DNA of 43,033 nucleotides from Nocardia sp. Its GTDB lineage: Bacteria > Actinomycetota > Actinomycetes > Mycobacteriales > Mycobacteriaceae. The position numbers and the translations under genes are program-made. Below, one piece after another: positions 1 to 8,187 of the stretch. The stretch is from NCBI RefSeq assembly GCF_025465275.1, contig NZ_JAODNK010000009.1, forward strand, positions 1 through 43,033. The letters are read 5' to 3'. How positions within the stretch are numbered: position 1 is the stretch's first letter; each line of letters opens with the position of its first letter. A model generated the notes under the pieces. The model saw only the letters and a list, made by a program, of their open reading frames with translations, searched no databases and had not been told where the DNA came from.

Positions 1-973
1 TCTCGCGGCCGACGAAGTCCTCGGCCAGCGCCGAGAGCACGTCGAGCTTGATCTCGTCGATCTTCTCTTCGCGCTCCTGCTTGGCGGCGATGGACATCGC
101 GTTGTTCAGCGGAACCTTCGCGGTGCCTTCGACGGCGGTGTACACGTCCGGCTGGTAGGCCGGGAAGACCGGGAAATCACCGGTGGGCTTGGCAGCCAGC
201 GCCGCCAGGTCCGCCTGCGCCTTGCAGAGGCGGGCGATGAACGGCTTGGCGGCCTCGAGGCCCTGTGCCACAACGGTTTCCGTCGGAGCGGTGCCACCGT
301 CGGCGATCAAGGACAGCACGTGGGTGGGCGCCTCGGCCTCGACCATCATGATGGCGACGTCGCCCTCGACCACGCGGCCGGCGACGACCATGTCGAACAC
401 GGCGCCTTCCAGCTGCTCCACGGTCGGGAACGCGACCCACTGGTCACCGATCAGCGCGACGCGCACGCCGCCGACGGGACCCGAGAAGGGCAGGCCCGCA
501 ATCTGGGTGGAAGCGGACGCCGCGTTGATGGCCACCACGTCGTACAGATCCTTCGGATCCAGCGACATGACGGTCACGACGACCTGGATCTCGTTGCGCA
601 GACCATCCACGAAGGACGGACGCAGCGGCCGGTCGATCAGGCGGCAGGTCAGGATCGCGTCGGTGGAGGGGCGGCCCTCACGACGGAAGAACGAGCCGGG
701 GATGCGGCCCGCGGCGTACATGCGCTCTTCGACGTCCACCGTCAGCGGGAAGAAGTCGAACTGCTCTTTGGGGTGCTTACCGGCAGTGGTCGCCGACAGC
801 AGCATGGTCTCGTCGTCCAGGTAGGCGACGACGGCGCCGGCGGCCTGCTTGGCCAGCCGGCCGGTCTCGAAACGGATGGTGCGGGTGCCGTAGCTGCCGT
901 TGTCGATCAGCGCGACGGACTCGAATACGCCGGGCTCGACCTCGGCGGCGGAACTGGTCACTGTTTCGGTCAT
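1..973 (-). CDS. pnp: Polynucleotide phosphorylase, N-terminal part (cut by window edge)
   Basis: Phosphorolytic 3'-5' exoribonuclease and RNA-tailing enzyme of the cytoplasmic RNA decay machinery. The visible 324 codons read from ATG at 973 and run off the left edge, so the second RNase PH core, KH and S1 domains lie outside. The first RNase PH-like domain is clear: the stretches [40 protein letters not shown] and [20 protein letters not shown] are typical of PNPase. It lies downstream of rpsO on the same strand, the usual rpsO-pnp order. The 430-bp leader between them has hairpins, as expected for a gene commonly autoregulated through its 5' UTR. The start is preceded by a purine-rich stretch (GAGAGAAGAGA). 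Confidence 0.96.
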   Translation of the reverse strand, partial: MTETVTSSAAEVEPGVFESVALIDNGSYGTRTIRFETGRLAKQAAGAVVAYLDDETMLLSATTAGKHPKEQFDFFPLTVDVEERMYAAGRIPGSFFRREGRPSTDAILTCRLIDRPLRPSFVDGLRNEIQVVVTVMSLDPKDLYDVVAINAASASTQIAGLPFSGPVGGVRVALIGDQWVAFPTVEQLEGAVFDMVVAGRVVEGDVAIMMVEAEAPTHVLSLIADGGTAPTETVVAQGLEAAKPFIARLCKAQADLAALAAKPTGDFPVFPAYQPDVYTAVEGTAKVPLNNAMSIAAKQEREEKIDEIKLDVLSALAEDFVGRE

Positions 974-1051
974 TCTCTTCTCTCAACCTCTCGTCTTCGC
1001 CGGATGCCAGCGCTGCTTCCCCGTAGGGGACGGCGGCGCGATCCGACTGTG

Positions 1052-1072
1052 TTGTCCCCTTGACAGGGGCAA
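1052..1072 (-). promoter_or_regulatory. Hairpin in the pnp leader RNA
   Basis: Arms at 1052-1060 and 1065-1072 pair as UUGCCCCU with AGGGG(A)CAA around a 4-nt loop, with one bulged base. It sits about 80 nt upstream of the pnp start on the transcribed strand. In other bacteria the pnp leader hairpin is cut by RNase III and used by PNPase to repress itself; that role here is inference. Confidence 0.4.
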
Positions 1073-1368
1073 GCTGTACCCGGCACGGGCGCGCGTCGAC
1101 CCTCCTGGCCTGCGCACGCACACCCGGCCATTTCCCCTTGGAAACGGCGACGCGGAGGCGGTCATCGATCGAAGCCCTCCGGCAGCGCGGTCTTTCTCCT
1201 CTTGCTGCGCCCCGAAAAGCCACTACCGAAGACCGACGCCACGGATCAGGTGCATACGGCTCGTGTTGGCGTGCACACGGCGTCGTTCACCGGATGCACG
1301 AAAGGCCAACGAGGAGATTCTATGCCTCCCCGTCGGCCGGTTCGTCAACTGCCTGGGGCAGTCGTGTT

Positions 1369-1390
1369 GTGTCGCGAAAGTATGCGACAC
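1369..1390 (-). terminator. Inverted repeat just after rpsO
   Basis: GTGTCGC at 1369-1375 and GCGACAC at 1384-1390 form a 7-bp stem with an 8-nt loop, 14 nt past the rpsO stop. No U-tract follows, so it may be a processing site or 3'-end stabiliser rather than a full terminator. The rest of the 974-1403 gap holds only the pnp leader; I see no convincing gene in it. Confidence 0.35.
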
Positions 1391-1403
1391 GATATTGCAA
1401 AGA

Positions 1404-1673
1404 CTAGCGACGCAGGCCCAGACGCTCGATCAGCGAACGGTAACGCGCGATGTCGTTGGCCTGCAGGTACTTCGAGAGCCGGCGACGGCGACCGATCAGC
1501 GCAAGCAGACCGTGACGCGTGTGGTGGTCGTGCTTGTGCACCTTGAGGTGCTCGGTGAGATCGGAAATCCGCTTGGACAGCATCGCGATCTGGGCTTCCG
1601 GAGAACCGGTGTCCGTCGGGTGCAGGCCGTATTCGGCCAGGATGGCCGACTTCTGCTCAGTGGTCAACGCCAC
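1404..1673 (-). CDS. rpsO: 30S ribosomal protein S15
   Basis: Primary 16S rRNA-binding protein of the small-subunit central domain. The 89-residue length and the sequence are diagnostic: start [16 protein letters not shown], the rRNA-binding stretch [36 protein letters not shown] and the tail [12 protein letters not shown]. The ATG at 1673 gives exactly the family length. It is followed by pnp on the same strand and preceded by ribF, the order seen in mycobacteria. Confidence 0.98.
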   Translation of the reverse strand: MALTTEQKSAILAEYGLHPTDTGSPEAQIAMLSKRISDLTEHLKVHKHDHHTRHGLLALIGRRRRLSKYLQANDIARYRSLIERLGLRR

Positions 1674-1723
1674 GAATTCACTCCTGATTTTCCAGTCCGC
1701 GCTCGGAAGTCCGGGAACCGTTG

Positions 1724-1744
1724 AAAAAACCGGCCCGGCTGGGC
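1724..1744 (-). terminator. Weak candidate terminator after ribF
   Basis: On the minus strand GCCC-AGCC-GGGC (1744-1733) is followed by CGG and six T residues (1729-1724). The stem is only 4 bp. It lies between the ribF stop and the rpsO start, so it could partly separate the two. The gap 1674-1836 must also hold any rpsO promoter; I cannot assign one. Confidence 0.3.
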
Positions 1745-1836
1745 GCTGCCGCAGACCACAGCAAACCCAACGGATCAGGGTACCGGACCGGTGACCTGGA
1801 CCGTTAATCGCCCCTGGCGGAGAACCGCGGGACGTG

Positions 1837-2790
1837 CTATTCGGCCACGGCGTCCGCCGCGCTCAGTACCTTGCGGGCCTGCTCGACATCGCGGCCGATG
1901 GCCTCCACCAGTTCATCGATGGACTCGAATTTGCGCATGCCGCGCAGCTGTTCGACGAAGTCCACCGCCACCCGCTTCTCGTACAGGTCGCCGTCGAAGT
2001 CGAGGATGTGCGGCTCGACCGTGCGCGCGCGGCCGTCGAAGGTGGGATTGGTGCCGACCGAGATGGCGGCCATGCGCCGCTCCCCCGGTTCGTCCAGAAT
2101 GCTGAACCAGCCGGCGTAGACACCGTCGGCGGGAATCGCGCCGTGCATGGTCGGCGCCACATTGGCAGTCGGGAAACCGAGCCCCTTGCCGCGGCCGTCA
2201 CCGTGCACGACCACCCCTTCGACCCGATGCGGGCGGCCGAGCGCCTCCGCGGCAGCCGCGACATTGCCCTCCGACAGGCAGGCGCGAATGTAGGTCGAGG
2301 AGAAGGTGACGGCGTGTTCGCCGAGCAACTGGACGCCATCGACATCGAAGCCGAAGCGGGTGCCGAGCTCGCGCATGGTGTCAACCGTGCCTGCCGCCTG
2401 CTTACCGAAGGTGAAGTTGTCGCCGACCACCACTTCGGAGACGTGCAGCTTGTCCACGAGCAGCTGTTCGACGTACTGCTCGGGCGTCAGCTTCATGAAA
2501 TCTTTGGTGAACGGCATGACCAGGAAGACATCGATACCGAGCTCTTCGACCAGCTCCGCGCGGCGGTGCAGGGTGGACAGCTGCGGCGGATGCGAACCGG
2601 GCCGCACCACATCCACCGGGTGCGGATCGAAAGTCATGAGGACCGACGGAACACCCCGCACCGCAGCGGATTTCACCGCACGACTGATGAGCTGGGCGTG
2701 ACCGCGGTGCACGCCGTCGAATACCCCGATCGTGAGCACACACCGGCCCCATTCCGCGGGCATCTCATCGAGACTTCGCCATCTCTGCAC
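1837..2790 (-). CDS. ribF: Bifunctional riboflavin kinase / FMN adenylyltransferase
   Basis: Makes FMN from riboflavin and then FAD from FMN in the cytoplasm. The 317-residue protein has the N-terminal nucleotidyltransferase ([19 protein letters not shown], the FDGVHRGH phosphate-binding motif near residue 24; later [16 protein letters not shown]) and the C-terminal flavokinase domain ([42 protein letters not shown]). The start [11 protein letters not shown] matches the start usual in mycobacterial and nocardial RibF. It is divergent from mntR, with 158 bp between the starts. Confidence 0.97.
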   Translation of the reverse strand: MQRWRSLDEMPAEWGRCVLTIGVFDGVHRGHAQLISRAVKSAAVRGVPSVLMTFDPHPVDVVRPGSHPPQLSTLHRRAELVEELGIDVFLVMPFTKDFMKLTPEQYVEQLLVDKLHVSEVVVGDNFTFGKQAAGTVDTMRELGTRFGFDVDGVQLLGEHAVTFSSTYIRACLSEGNVAAAAEALGRPHRVEGVVVHGDGRGKGLGFPTANVAPTMHGAIPADGVYAGWFSILDEPGERRMAAISVGTNPTFDGRARTVEPHILDFDGDLYEKRVAVDFVEQLRGMRKFESIDELVEAIGRDVEQARKVLSAADAVAE

Positions 2791-2948
2791 ACGGGAAGCC
2801 TACGCAAAGCGCGTCACAGACAGTATTCGGCGGTACGGATCTTCACAGGAGGAAGCATGGTAGTCACCCCTCGTTCACCTCCCACCCGTCTCCCGCCACC
2901 ACCCTCAACGGAGACCCTCCGGGCCGCTCCTCCCGAGCGAGCGCGCCG

Positions 2949-3743
2949 ATGTGTGAAACCCGCGCGGCTGTGCCTAAGCTCGAGTACGTGCCCGGAAAAC
3001 GAGACATCGCCACCCGTCGCGAGCTGGCCGATCCGTCCGAACCCACCGGTACTTTTACCGCCGTCGCGACCAGCGTTGCTCCCGTTCTGTCCTCTGTCGC
3101 ACAGGACTACCTCAAGGTGATCTGGACCGCGCAGGAATGGTCGCCGGAGAAGGTGTCGACGAAGCTGCTCGCCGAGCGCATCGGCGTGTCCGCGTCGACG
3201 GTCTCCGAGGCGGTCCGCAAGCTCGCCGATCAGGGTCTGGTCGAGCACGCGCGCTACGGAGCCATCACCCTCACCGAGGACGGCCGCCGCGCCGCCATAA
3301 CCATGGTGCGCCGGCACCGGCTCATCGAGACCTTCCTGGTCAATGAACTCGGCTACGGCTGGGACGAGGTGCACGACGAGGCGGAGGTGCTCGAGCACGC
3401 CGTCTCCGAGACGCTGGTCGCGCGCATCGACGCCAAACTCGGCTACCCGGACCGCGATCCGCACGGCGATCCGATTCCCTCGGTGGACGGTGCGGTGCCG
3501 ACGCCGCCGGCGCGGCAGCTCAGCGATTTCGGCGATGGCGAGGTCGGGCGGGTGGCGCGCATCTCCGACTCCGATCCGGCCATGCTGCGGTACTTCGATT
3601 CACTCGGCATCGCCCTCGATACCCCGATCACCGTGGTGGAGCGGCGCGATTTCGCGGGCACCATCGCGGTGGGCATCGACGACCGCACCATAGACCTCGG
3701 CAGTATTGCCGCCGAGGCCATCTGGCTGACCCACGAAAACTGA
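2949..3743 (+). CDS. mntR: DtxR/MntR-family metal-dependent repressor (SirR type)
   Basis: Metal-sensing transcription factor, most likely a manganese-responsive repressor of transporter genes. The winged helix covers about residues 48-110 (VAQDYLKVIWTAQEW, then the recognition region ERIGVSASTVSEAVRKLADQ), followed by the dimerisation/metal domain (RRHRLIETFLVNELGYGWDE; DEAEVLEHAVSE; DPHGDPIP) and a C-terminal FeoA/SH3-like domain. It closely resembles M. tuberculosis Rv2788 (SirR/MntR), which also lies beside ribF. The ATG at 2949 gives 264 residues, longer than usual; the GTG at 2988 would also leave the conserved domains intact, so the start is uncertain. Confidence 0.9.
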   Translation: MCETRAAVPKLEYVPGKRDIATRRELADPSEPTGTFTAVATSVAPVLSSVAQDYLKVIWTAQEWSPEKVSTKLLAERIGVSASTVSEAVRKLADQGLVEHARYGAITLTEDGRRAAITMVRRHRLIETFLVNELGYGWDEVHDEAEVLEHAVSETLVARIDAKLGYPDRDPHGDPIPSVDGAVPTPPARQLSDFGDGEVGRVARISDSDPAMLRYFDSLGIALDTPITVVERRDFAGTIAVGIDDRTIDLGSIAAEAIWLTHEN

Positions 3744-3908
3744 GGGCTCGCGGAAACGACTATTCTGTGCTTCGAAATCCATACCGGCACAACCGGATTC
3801 ACGATGCACAGGAATGCTCGAATAGCCCTCCGACTGGACGGTCGCTATGTACCGTGCTGCCTCAACGTCACACGACGTCGAAGCAGCACACGTACATAAG
3901 GATCCACC

Positions 3909-4184
3909 GTGAAACGTTCACTCCTCATCGGCATCGCCGGCGCCACCATCGCCCTCGGCACCGTAGCCTCCGCATCCGCCGCGCCGCTGCCCCTCGAAAA
4001 CCCGGCTCCTGTCACTAATTCCGGCAGCGTCGACTCCGGGAGCACGGCCATGTCGAACGGATCTGCCACCATCGCCAGCGGCGACATCCTCACCGGTATG
4101 GGCCAGATTCTGGTCGGCGTGCCGCTCAGCATGCTGTGCTCGTTCTCGTCCGGCGGCAAAACAAGCTACTGCCTGCCCACCTAG
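3909..4184 (+). CDS. Small secreted protein, paralog A
   Basis: A 91-residue exported protein of unknown function. It has a Sec signal peptide (MKRSLLIGIAGATIALG, predicted cleavage after SASA near residue 25), a Ser/Gly/Thr-rich body, a hydrophobic stretch (ILTGMGQILVGVPLSML) and two cysteines in a C-terminal LCSFSSGG...C arrangement that could form a disulphide. The GTG start at 3909 is preceded by AAGGATCCACC. It is a tandem duplicate of the gene at 4260: signal peptide and upstream leader are nearly identical in DNA, while the mature parts have diverged. The 165 bp upstream of it (3744-3908) hold no other gene that I can support. Confidence 0.75.
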   Translation: MKRSLLIGIAGATIALGTVASASAAPLPLENPAPVTNSGSVDSGSTAMSNGSATIASGDILTGMGQILVGVPLSMLCSFSSGGKTSYCLPT

Positions 4185-4259
4185 GCCGGACGCACAGGCC
4201 GGCCCGTGGCGCGGCCATCTGACTGAAAAGACCTCCAGCACACGTACAAAGGACCAACC

Positions 4260-4568
4260 GTGAAGCGTTCACTCCTCATCGGCATTGCCGGCGCAACCAT
4301 CGCCCTCGGCACCGTCGGCTCAGCCTCCGCCACGCCACTGAACCTCGAAAACCCAGCCGCTGTCGCCGATTCCGGCAGCAGCGACACCGGCAGCAGCGCT
4401 GCCACGTCCGCCATTATCGGACCGCTGGTCAGCCTCCTGCCAACCGGCTCGACCGCCGCAATGAGCAACGCCATAGGCGCTGTTGCCACGATCCTTCTCG
4501 CGCCGATCGGGCTGCTGTGCTCCATATCCAGTGGTGGTCACGGCTGCCTGGCCGGGCAGAGTCTCTAG
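4260..4568 (+). CDS. Small secreted protein, paralog B
   Basis: A 102-residue exported protein of unknown function, second copy of the tandem pair. Signal peptide MKRSLLIGIAGATIALG is identical to paralog A over 19 residues; cleavage is predicted after SASA. The mature part is Ser/Thr/Ala-rich with two hydrophobic stretches (SAIIGPLVSLLP; AIGAVATILLAPIGLL) and ends with LCSISSGGHGC, the same Cys-SSGG-Cys feature as paralog A. The GTG start is preceded by AAAGGACCAACC, matching the leader of paralog A. It ends 6 bp before the convergent SDR gene. Confidence 0.75.
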   Translation: MKRSLLIGIAGATIALGTVGSASATPLNLENPAAVADSGSSDTGSSAATSAIIGPLVSLLPTGSTAAMSNAIGAVATILLAPIGLLCSISSGGHGCLAGQSL

Positions 4569-4574
4569 GTCGCA

Positions 4575-5309
4575 TCAGACCAGCCGGTGGCCGCCGTCCA
4601 CATGGAGGACCGTGCCGGTGATGAAGGGGTTGCGCAGGAGCGAAAGTGCCGCCTGCGCAATGTCTTCCGGGCGGCCGAGGCGGCCTGCGGGGAGGCGGTC
4701 GGCCATGGCGCGCAGGCGTTCGGCCTTGTCCTCCCAGGCGATATTGTCCCAGGCACCGGTCTCCACCCAGCCGGGTGAGATCACATTGACTCGGGTCGGG
4801 CCGAGTTCGACGGCGAGCGCGCGGGCCAAGCCCTCCAGTGCGGCATTCACCGCGGCCACCATGGCTCCACCGGCCGACGGACGGTAGGCGGCGATGCCGG
4901 AGGTGAAGATGAGCGAACCGCCGGGTGTGATGCGGGCGTGCTTGGCCAGCAGCATCGAGCCGATCAGCTTGGACTCGAGGATGCCACGACCTTTCGCGAA
5001 GTCGAAACTGCTTATGGGACCGTAGCTTCCGGCAAGATCGGCGGCGGTGCTCACCACATGATCGACCGCGCCGACCGTATCGAAGAGGCGCTCGACCTGT
5101 TCCTCGTCGCTGATATCCGCGGTGATGGCATTGAGCTTGCCGTCGCCCAGTTCGCGGACCGCGTCCGCGAGTCGCTCGGCCGAGCGCCCGACGATGGTCA
5201 CCTCGCTGCCCGCTGCCAGCAGCGCGTCCGCGATCGCCTGTCCCATGCCGGAACCGCCGCCGATCACCACGGATCGGCCGATCTCATTGTCGAATCCCTT
5301 GTGTGTCAT
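4575..5309 (-). CDS. SDR-family protein lacking the usual YxxxK catalytic pair
   Basis: Short-chain dehydrogenase/reductase fold, about 244 residues, substrate unknown. The N-terminal Rossmann motif is clear (VVIGGGSGMGQAIADAL; later DHVVSTAA, ADIS) and the C-terminus is standard (LGRPEDIAQAALSLL; TGTVLHVDGGHRL). Aligning the ALEGLARALAVELGP helix places AMVAAVN where the family usually has YxxxK, so Tyr and Lys appear replaced; an AYRPSAGG segment lies just before. I recall SDR relatives with this pattern, so it may be a subfamily trait and not decay. ATG at 5309 is preferred over TTG at 5321. A LysR gene lies upstream on the same strand, a plausible regulator. Confidence 0.82.
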   Translation of the reverse strand: MTHKGFDNEIGRSVVIGGGSGMGQAIADALLAAGSEVTIVGRSAERLADAVRELGDGKLNAITADISDEEQVERLFDTVGAVDHVVSTAADLAGSYGPISSFDFAKGRGILESKLIGSMLLAKHARITPGGSLIFTSGIAAYRPSAGGAMVAAVNAALEGLARALAVELGPTRVNVISPGWVETGAWDNIAWEDKAERLRAMADRLPAGRLGRPEDIAQAALSLLRNPFITGTVLHVDGGHRLV

Positions 5310-5412
5310 GCCTTTCAGCAAACCCGCAGCGGCAGCGAACGTCCATGTCGCAGTGCCGAAGCCGGATGAGCCGGCGGCTAACGGCGCTGCTGTCGCATCG
5401 GCAGCGGGCCGA

Positions 5413-6306
5413 TCAGGGCGAGAGCCGGCTCCCGCCGGTGAGCACCTCGGCGACGGCGCGCAATGCCGGACTGCGAGCCGCGGGCCGCCAGGCGGCGACG
5501 TAGCTGATCACCAACGGGTGCGGATGCAGTGGCCGCCAGGCCAATCCGGGTGCGGTGGCGGTGCGCGAGGAGCCCAGGCCGATGGCGGCGGGGCGCAGCG
5601 GCAGCAGCGAGAGCATTTGGGCATGGCTCATGGCGCTGTCGCTGAGGGCGACGGTCGCACCGCGTTCGTGCAGCTGCGCGAGCAGCGAATCATGAAGTTC
5701 GGGAGCGGAATCGCGGGCGAACATGATCAGTTCCTGACCGCGCAGATGTACCGGTTCGATGGTGTCTCGATGAGCGAGCGGATGCTCGCGAGACATGACG
5801 ATGCCCAGTTCCTCCACGGCAATGGCCGTGCTGGTGAGATGTTCGGGCAATCGCACCGGCATGCGCAGCACCGCGAGATCGACATCCTCGCGATCGAGCA
5901 AGCGCACCTGGTCGGCGCTGGGCCCGCCGGTCAGTACCACGCGGGCACCGGGTTGCCGGGCTTTCAGCAGCGATTCGATGCGCGCGGGCAGCCAGCTCGG
6001 CGCACCGTTCACCACACCGAGCCGGAAGACGGCGCATTCGGGATTGGCGACCATGCGGGTCTCGCGCAGCGCGGTCTCCGCGGCCTCCAGCACGGTGCGT
6101 GAGTTCTTCAGCAATACCTCACCGGCAGCGGTCAATTCGACACCCTGTGAGCCGCGAATGAGCAGCGGGCCGCCGATCTCGCGCTCGATGGCCCGAATCT
6201 GCTGACTGAGCGTGGGCGCGGATATGAACAGCCGTTCCGCGGCCCGGCGAAAGTGCAATTCCTCCGCTACCGCCACGAAATACCGCAACTGCCGTAATTC
6301 GACCAC
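5413..6306 (-). CDS. LysR-family transcriptional regulator
   Basis: DNA-binding activator/repressor of 297 residues. The N-terminal winged HTH is typical (LRQLRYFVAVAEELHFRRAA, then LFISAPTLSQQIRAIEREIG), followed by a periplasmic-binding-like effector domain (FRLGVVNGAPSWLPARIESL; VDLAVLRMPV; LGIVMSREHPLA). The start is a GTG. It is transcribed toward the SDR gene about 100 bp downstream, so it may control that gene. Upstream lies the ArsR gene on the same strand with a 45-bp gap. Confidence 0.93.
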   Translation of the reverse strand: MVELRQLRYFVAVAEELHFRRAAERLFISAPTLSQQIRAIEREIGGPLLIRGSQGVELTAAGEVLLKNSRTVLEAAETALRETRMVANPECAVFRLGVVNGAPSWLPARIESLLKARQPGARVVLTGGPSADQVRLLDREDVDLAVLRMPVRLPEHLTSTAIAVEELGIVMSREHPLAHRDTIEPVHLRGQELIMFARDSAPELHDSLLAQLHERGATVALSDSAMSHAQMLSLLPLRPAAIGLGSSRTATAPGLAWRPLHPHPLVISYVAAWRPAARSPALRAVAEVLTGGSRLSP

Positions 6307-6351
6307 TCCAGCACTGTAGGCCGCCCGGGTATCGATCAGGGTGCGACCAGT

Positions 6352-6696
6352 TCAGTGCACCGGCGCCCAGTCGCGGATCAGATCGAGCAGTCCCGGAAAA
6401 CGTTCCTCGAGATCGTCCATCCGGACTCGGCTCCGCCGCTCGAGACCGTATTGCTGCTGGCGGGTCACGCCCGCCTCGCGCAGCACCCGGAAGTGATGCG
6501 TCAGCGTCGATTTGGGGCGATCGATATCGAACCAGCCGCAGGATCGATCGGTGTCCGGCGATTCCACAAGCAGCTTCCGCACCATGGTCAGCCGCAGCGG
6601 ATCGCTCAGTGCGGCGAGCACGTGGTCGAGCCGCAGGTCGGCGATATCTGGTTCAGGTAGGTGGGTGGCGCTGTGGTCCTCGATCGCCGATGGCAT
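6352..6696 (-). CDS. ArsR-family winged-helix repressor
   Basis: Small (114 residues) helix-turn-helix regulator. DHVLAALSDPLRLTMVRKLL and STLTHHFRVLREAGVTRQQQ are the ArsR winged-helix core. No obvious Cys-rich metal site is present (one Cys, SCGWFDID), so a non-metal inducer is more likely. The ATG at 6696 is preceded by GGGAGAG. It is divergent from the MFS exporter, and the 105-bp gap carries two inverted repeats with a shared GTACG half-site, which suggests that it represses the exporter and itself. Confidence 0.9.
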   Translation of the reverse strand: MPSAIEDHSATHLPEPDIADLRLDHVLAALSDPLRLTMVRKLLVESPDTDRSCGWFDIDRPKSTLTHHFRVLREAGVTRQQQYGLERRSRVRMDDLEERFPGLLDLIRDWAPVH

Positions 6697-6721
6697 GGGC
6701 TCTCCCTGATGGACGTCGCTT

Positions 6722-6739
6722 GTACGTATTTGATCGTAC
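6722..6739. promoter_or_regulatory. Candidate ArsR operator 1
   Basis: GTACG (6722-6726), 8 nt, CGTAC (6735-6739): an inverted repeat in the divergent ArsR/MFS gap. Its half-site matches the one in the palindrome at 6760-6777, so both may bind the adjacent ArsR protein. Confidence 0.5.
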
Positions 6740-6759
6740 TATGTGTTAGCTTCGACTTC

Positions 6760-6777
6760 TGTCGTACCAGTACGACA
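6760..6777. promoter_or_regulatory. Candidate ArsR operator 2 (perfect palindrome)
   Basis: TGTCGTAC-CA-GTACGACA: perfect 8-bp arms with a 2-nt centre, 24 bp upstream of the MFS start. The position suits repression of the exporter by the divergent ArsR protein. Confidence 0.6.
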
Positions 6778-6801
6778 TTATTCGAACTAGTGGAGGATCG
6801 C

Positions 6802-8187
6802 ATGGCTACACCCACGGCCCAGTCCACATCGGTGAACAGTTCCCACTCGCGCAATGACGCCGTGTCGCAGACGCCTATGGACGCCGTGTCGCAGACGCCT
6901 ATGGACGCCGTGTCGCAGACGCGTATGGACGCCGTGTCGCAGACGCGTATGGACGCCGTGTCGCAGACGCGTATGGACGCCGTGTCGCAGACGCGTATGG
7001 ACGCCGTGTCGCAGACGCGCAATCGCACCGTGTGGCTGGCGGCCTGGCCGGTCTTCGCGGTATTCGCGCTGTCGAACGCAGCGACACCGCTGTACGGGAT
7101 ATGGCAGCGCGAGCTGGGCTTCTCGTCGGGCACGCTGACGGCGATCTTCGCCTGCTACATCGTCGGCCTGCTGAGCGCACTACTCGTCGCTGGCGTGGTG
7201 TCCGACCGCGTGGGCCGAAAGCCGGTGCTACTGCCCGCAATCGGCCTGGCAATGCTGGCCTCGATGCTCTTCGCGACGGCCGGTTCAGTCGTCATGCTGG
7301 CGATCGCTCGTCTGCTGACCGGAATCGCCGTAGGCGCGATCGTCTCGGCGGGCATGGCGGCGGTGACGGATATCGGCGGACCGGAACGCAAAAGGGTTGC
7401 GGCCCTGGCAGCGTCGACGGCCATGGTGCTCGGCGCCGGGTTCGGGCCACTGCTGGCCGGGGTGCTGTCGGAGACGCTGCCGGGACCGACAACAACCATC
7501 TTCGTCATCGAGATCGCGCTGCTCGCTTCGGCTTTCGTGCTCGTTGCGCGATGGGACCTCCCGAAAGGCGCGGGCGGGCGCGGACCGTGGGTGCGTTTTC
7601 CCGCGGTGGCACCGGGCGGGCGGACCGCCGTGGCCGTCGGCATAGCGGTCTTCGCACCCGGAATCACCGCCACCTCGTTTGTGCTCTCGCTGGGCCCCTC
7701 GGTGCTCTCACACCTGCTCGGAGCCACCAATCGAGTGGTCGCGGGCGGATTGGCCTTTGTGATGTTCCTGGCGGCCACGGCTATTCAGTTCGCGGTGCGC
7801 CCGCTTCGGGTTCGCAGCGTCCTACTCGGCGGGGCAGCCGCAACCGCGACGAGCATGATCGCGCTCGTCGCCTCGCTGCAGTGCTCTTCCTTGCCGCTGT
7901 TCGTCGCAGCCGCAGTCTTCGCCGGAATCGGCCAGGGCTTGGGCCAATTGGGCGGGTTGACCGCGATCAGCGCCGCCGTCCCCGCCGATCGTCTCGCCGA
8001 AACCAATGCCGCACAGAATGTCGGCGGCTACCTGCCCGCCGCCGTATTGCCGGTGACCGCCGGATTCCTCAGTGATGCAATCGGACTGACGGCGGGCGCC
8101 ACGGCCTTCGGAGCAGTGGTATTGAGCGCGGCGGCTGCGGGCGGTCTATACGCAGCCCTCCGCTCTACAGGTTCGCGGGCCGGATGA
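6802..8187 (+). CDS. MFS exporter with a seven-copy octapeptide repeat at its N-terminus
   Basis: Proton-driven efflux pump of the major facilitator superfamily, probably for a drug-like substrate. From about residue 75 the protein shows a 12-helix hydrophobic pattern, motif A (GVVSDRVGRKPVL) and a motif C-like region (VLGAGFGPLLAGVL). Residues 19-74 are seven copies of DAVSQT(P/R)M, encoded by seven 24-bp repeats, placing a hydrophilic tail before helix 1. ATG at 6802 is chosen because GGAGG lies 6 nt upstream; each repeat except the last also ends in an in-frame ATG, but without a ribosome site. It is probably controlled by the divergent ArsR gene. Its 3' end overlaps the end of truB by 23 bp on opposite strands. 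Confidence 0.9.
   Translation: MATPTAQSTSVNSSHSRNDAVSQTPMDAVSQTPMDAVSQTRMDAVSQTRMDAVSQTRMDAVSQTRMDAVSQTRNRTVWLAAWPVFAVFALSNAATPLYGIWQRELGFSSGTLTAIFACYIVGLLSALLVAGVVSDRVGRKPVLLPAIGLAMLASMLFATAGSVVMLAIARLLTGIAVGAIVSAGMAAVTDIGGPERKRVAALAASTAMVLGAGFGPLLAGVLSETLPGPTTTIFVIEIALLASAFVLVARWDLPKGAGGRGPWVRFPAVAPGGRTAVAVGIAVFAPGITATSFVLSLGPSVLSHLLGATNRVVAGGLAFVMFLAATAIQFAVRPLRVRSVLLGGAAATATSMIALVASLQCSSLPLFVAAAVFAGIGQGLGQLGGLTAISAAVPADRLAETNAAQNVGGYLPAAVLPVTAGFLSDAIGLTAGATAFGAVVLSAAAAGGLYAALRSTGSRAG
6856..7023 (+). repeat. 24-bp tandem repeat, seven copies, in frame
   Basis: Seven contiguous 24-bp units at 6856, 6880, 6904, 6928, 6952, 6976 and 7000. Units 1 and 2 carry CCT (Pro) and units 3-6 CGT (Arg) at the variable codon; unit 7 ends CGCAAT instead of CGTATG. 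The length is a multiple of three, so copy-number change would keep the MFS frame. There are no spacers between units. Confidence 0.97.

Noticed and set aside
1322..1546. Plus-strand small gene after GAGGAG in the rpsO-pnp gap
   Set aside because: The frame runs antisense into rpsO, has no recognisable domain and an Arg-rich shadow-like composition.
3744..3908. Small ORF at 3767-4018 upstream of the secreted peptides
   Set aside because: It overlaps paralog A in another frame and is His/Arg-rich without a ribosome site.
6856..7023. CRISPR array
   Set aside because: The 24-bp units are directly contiguous with no spacers and encode protein in frame.
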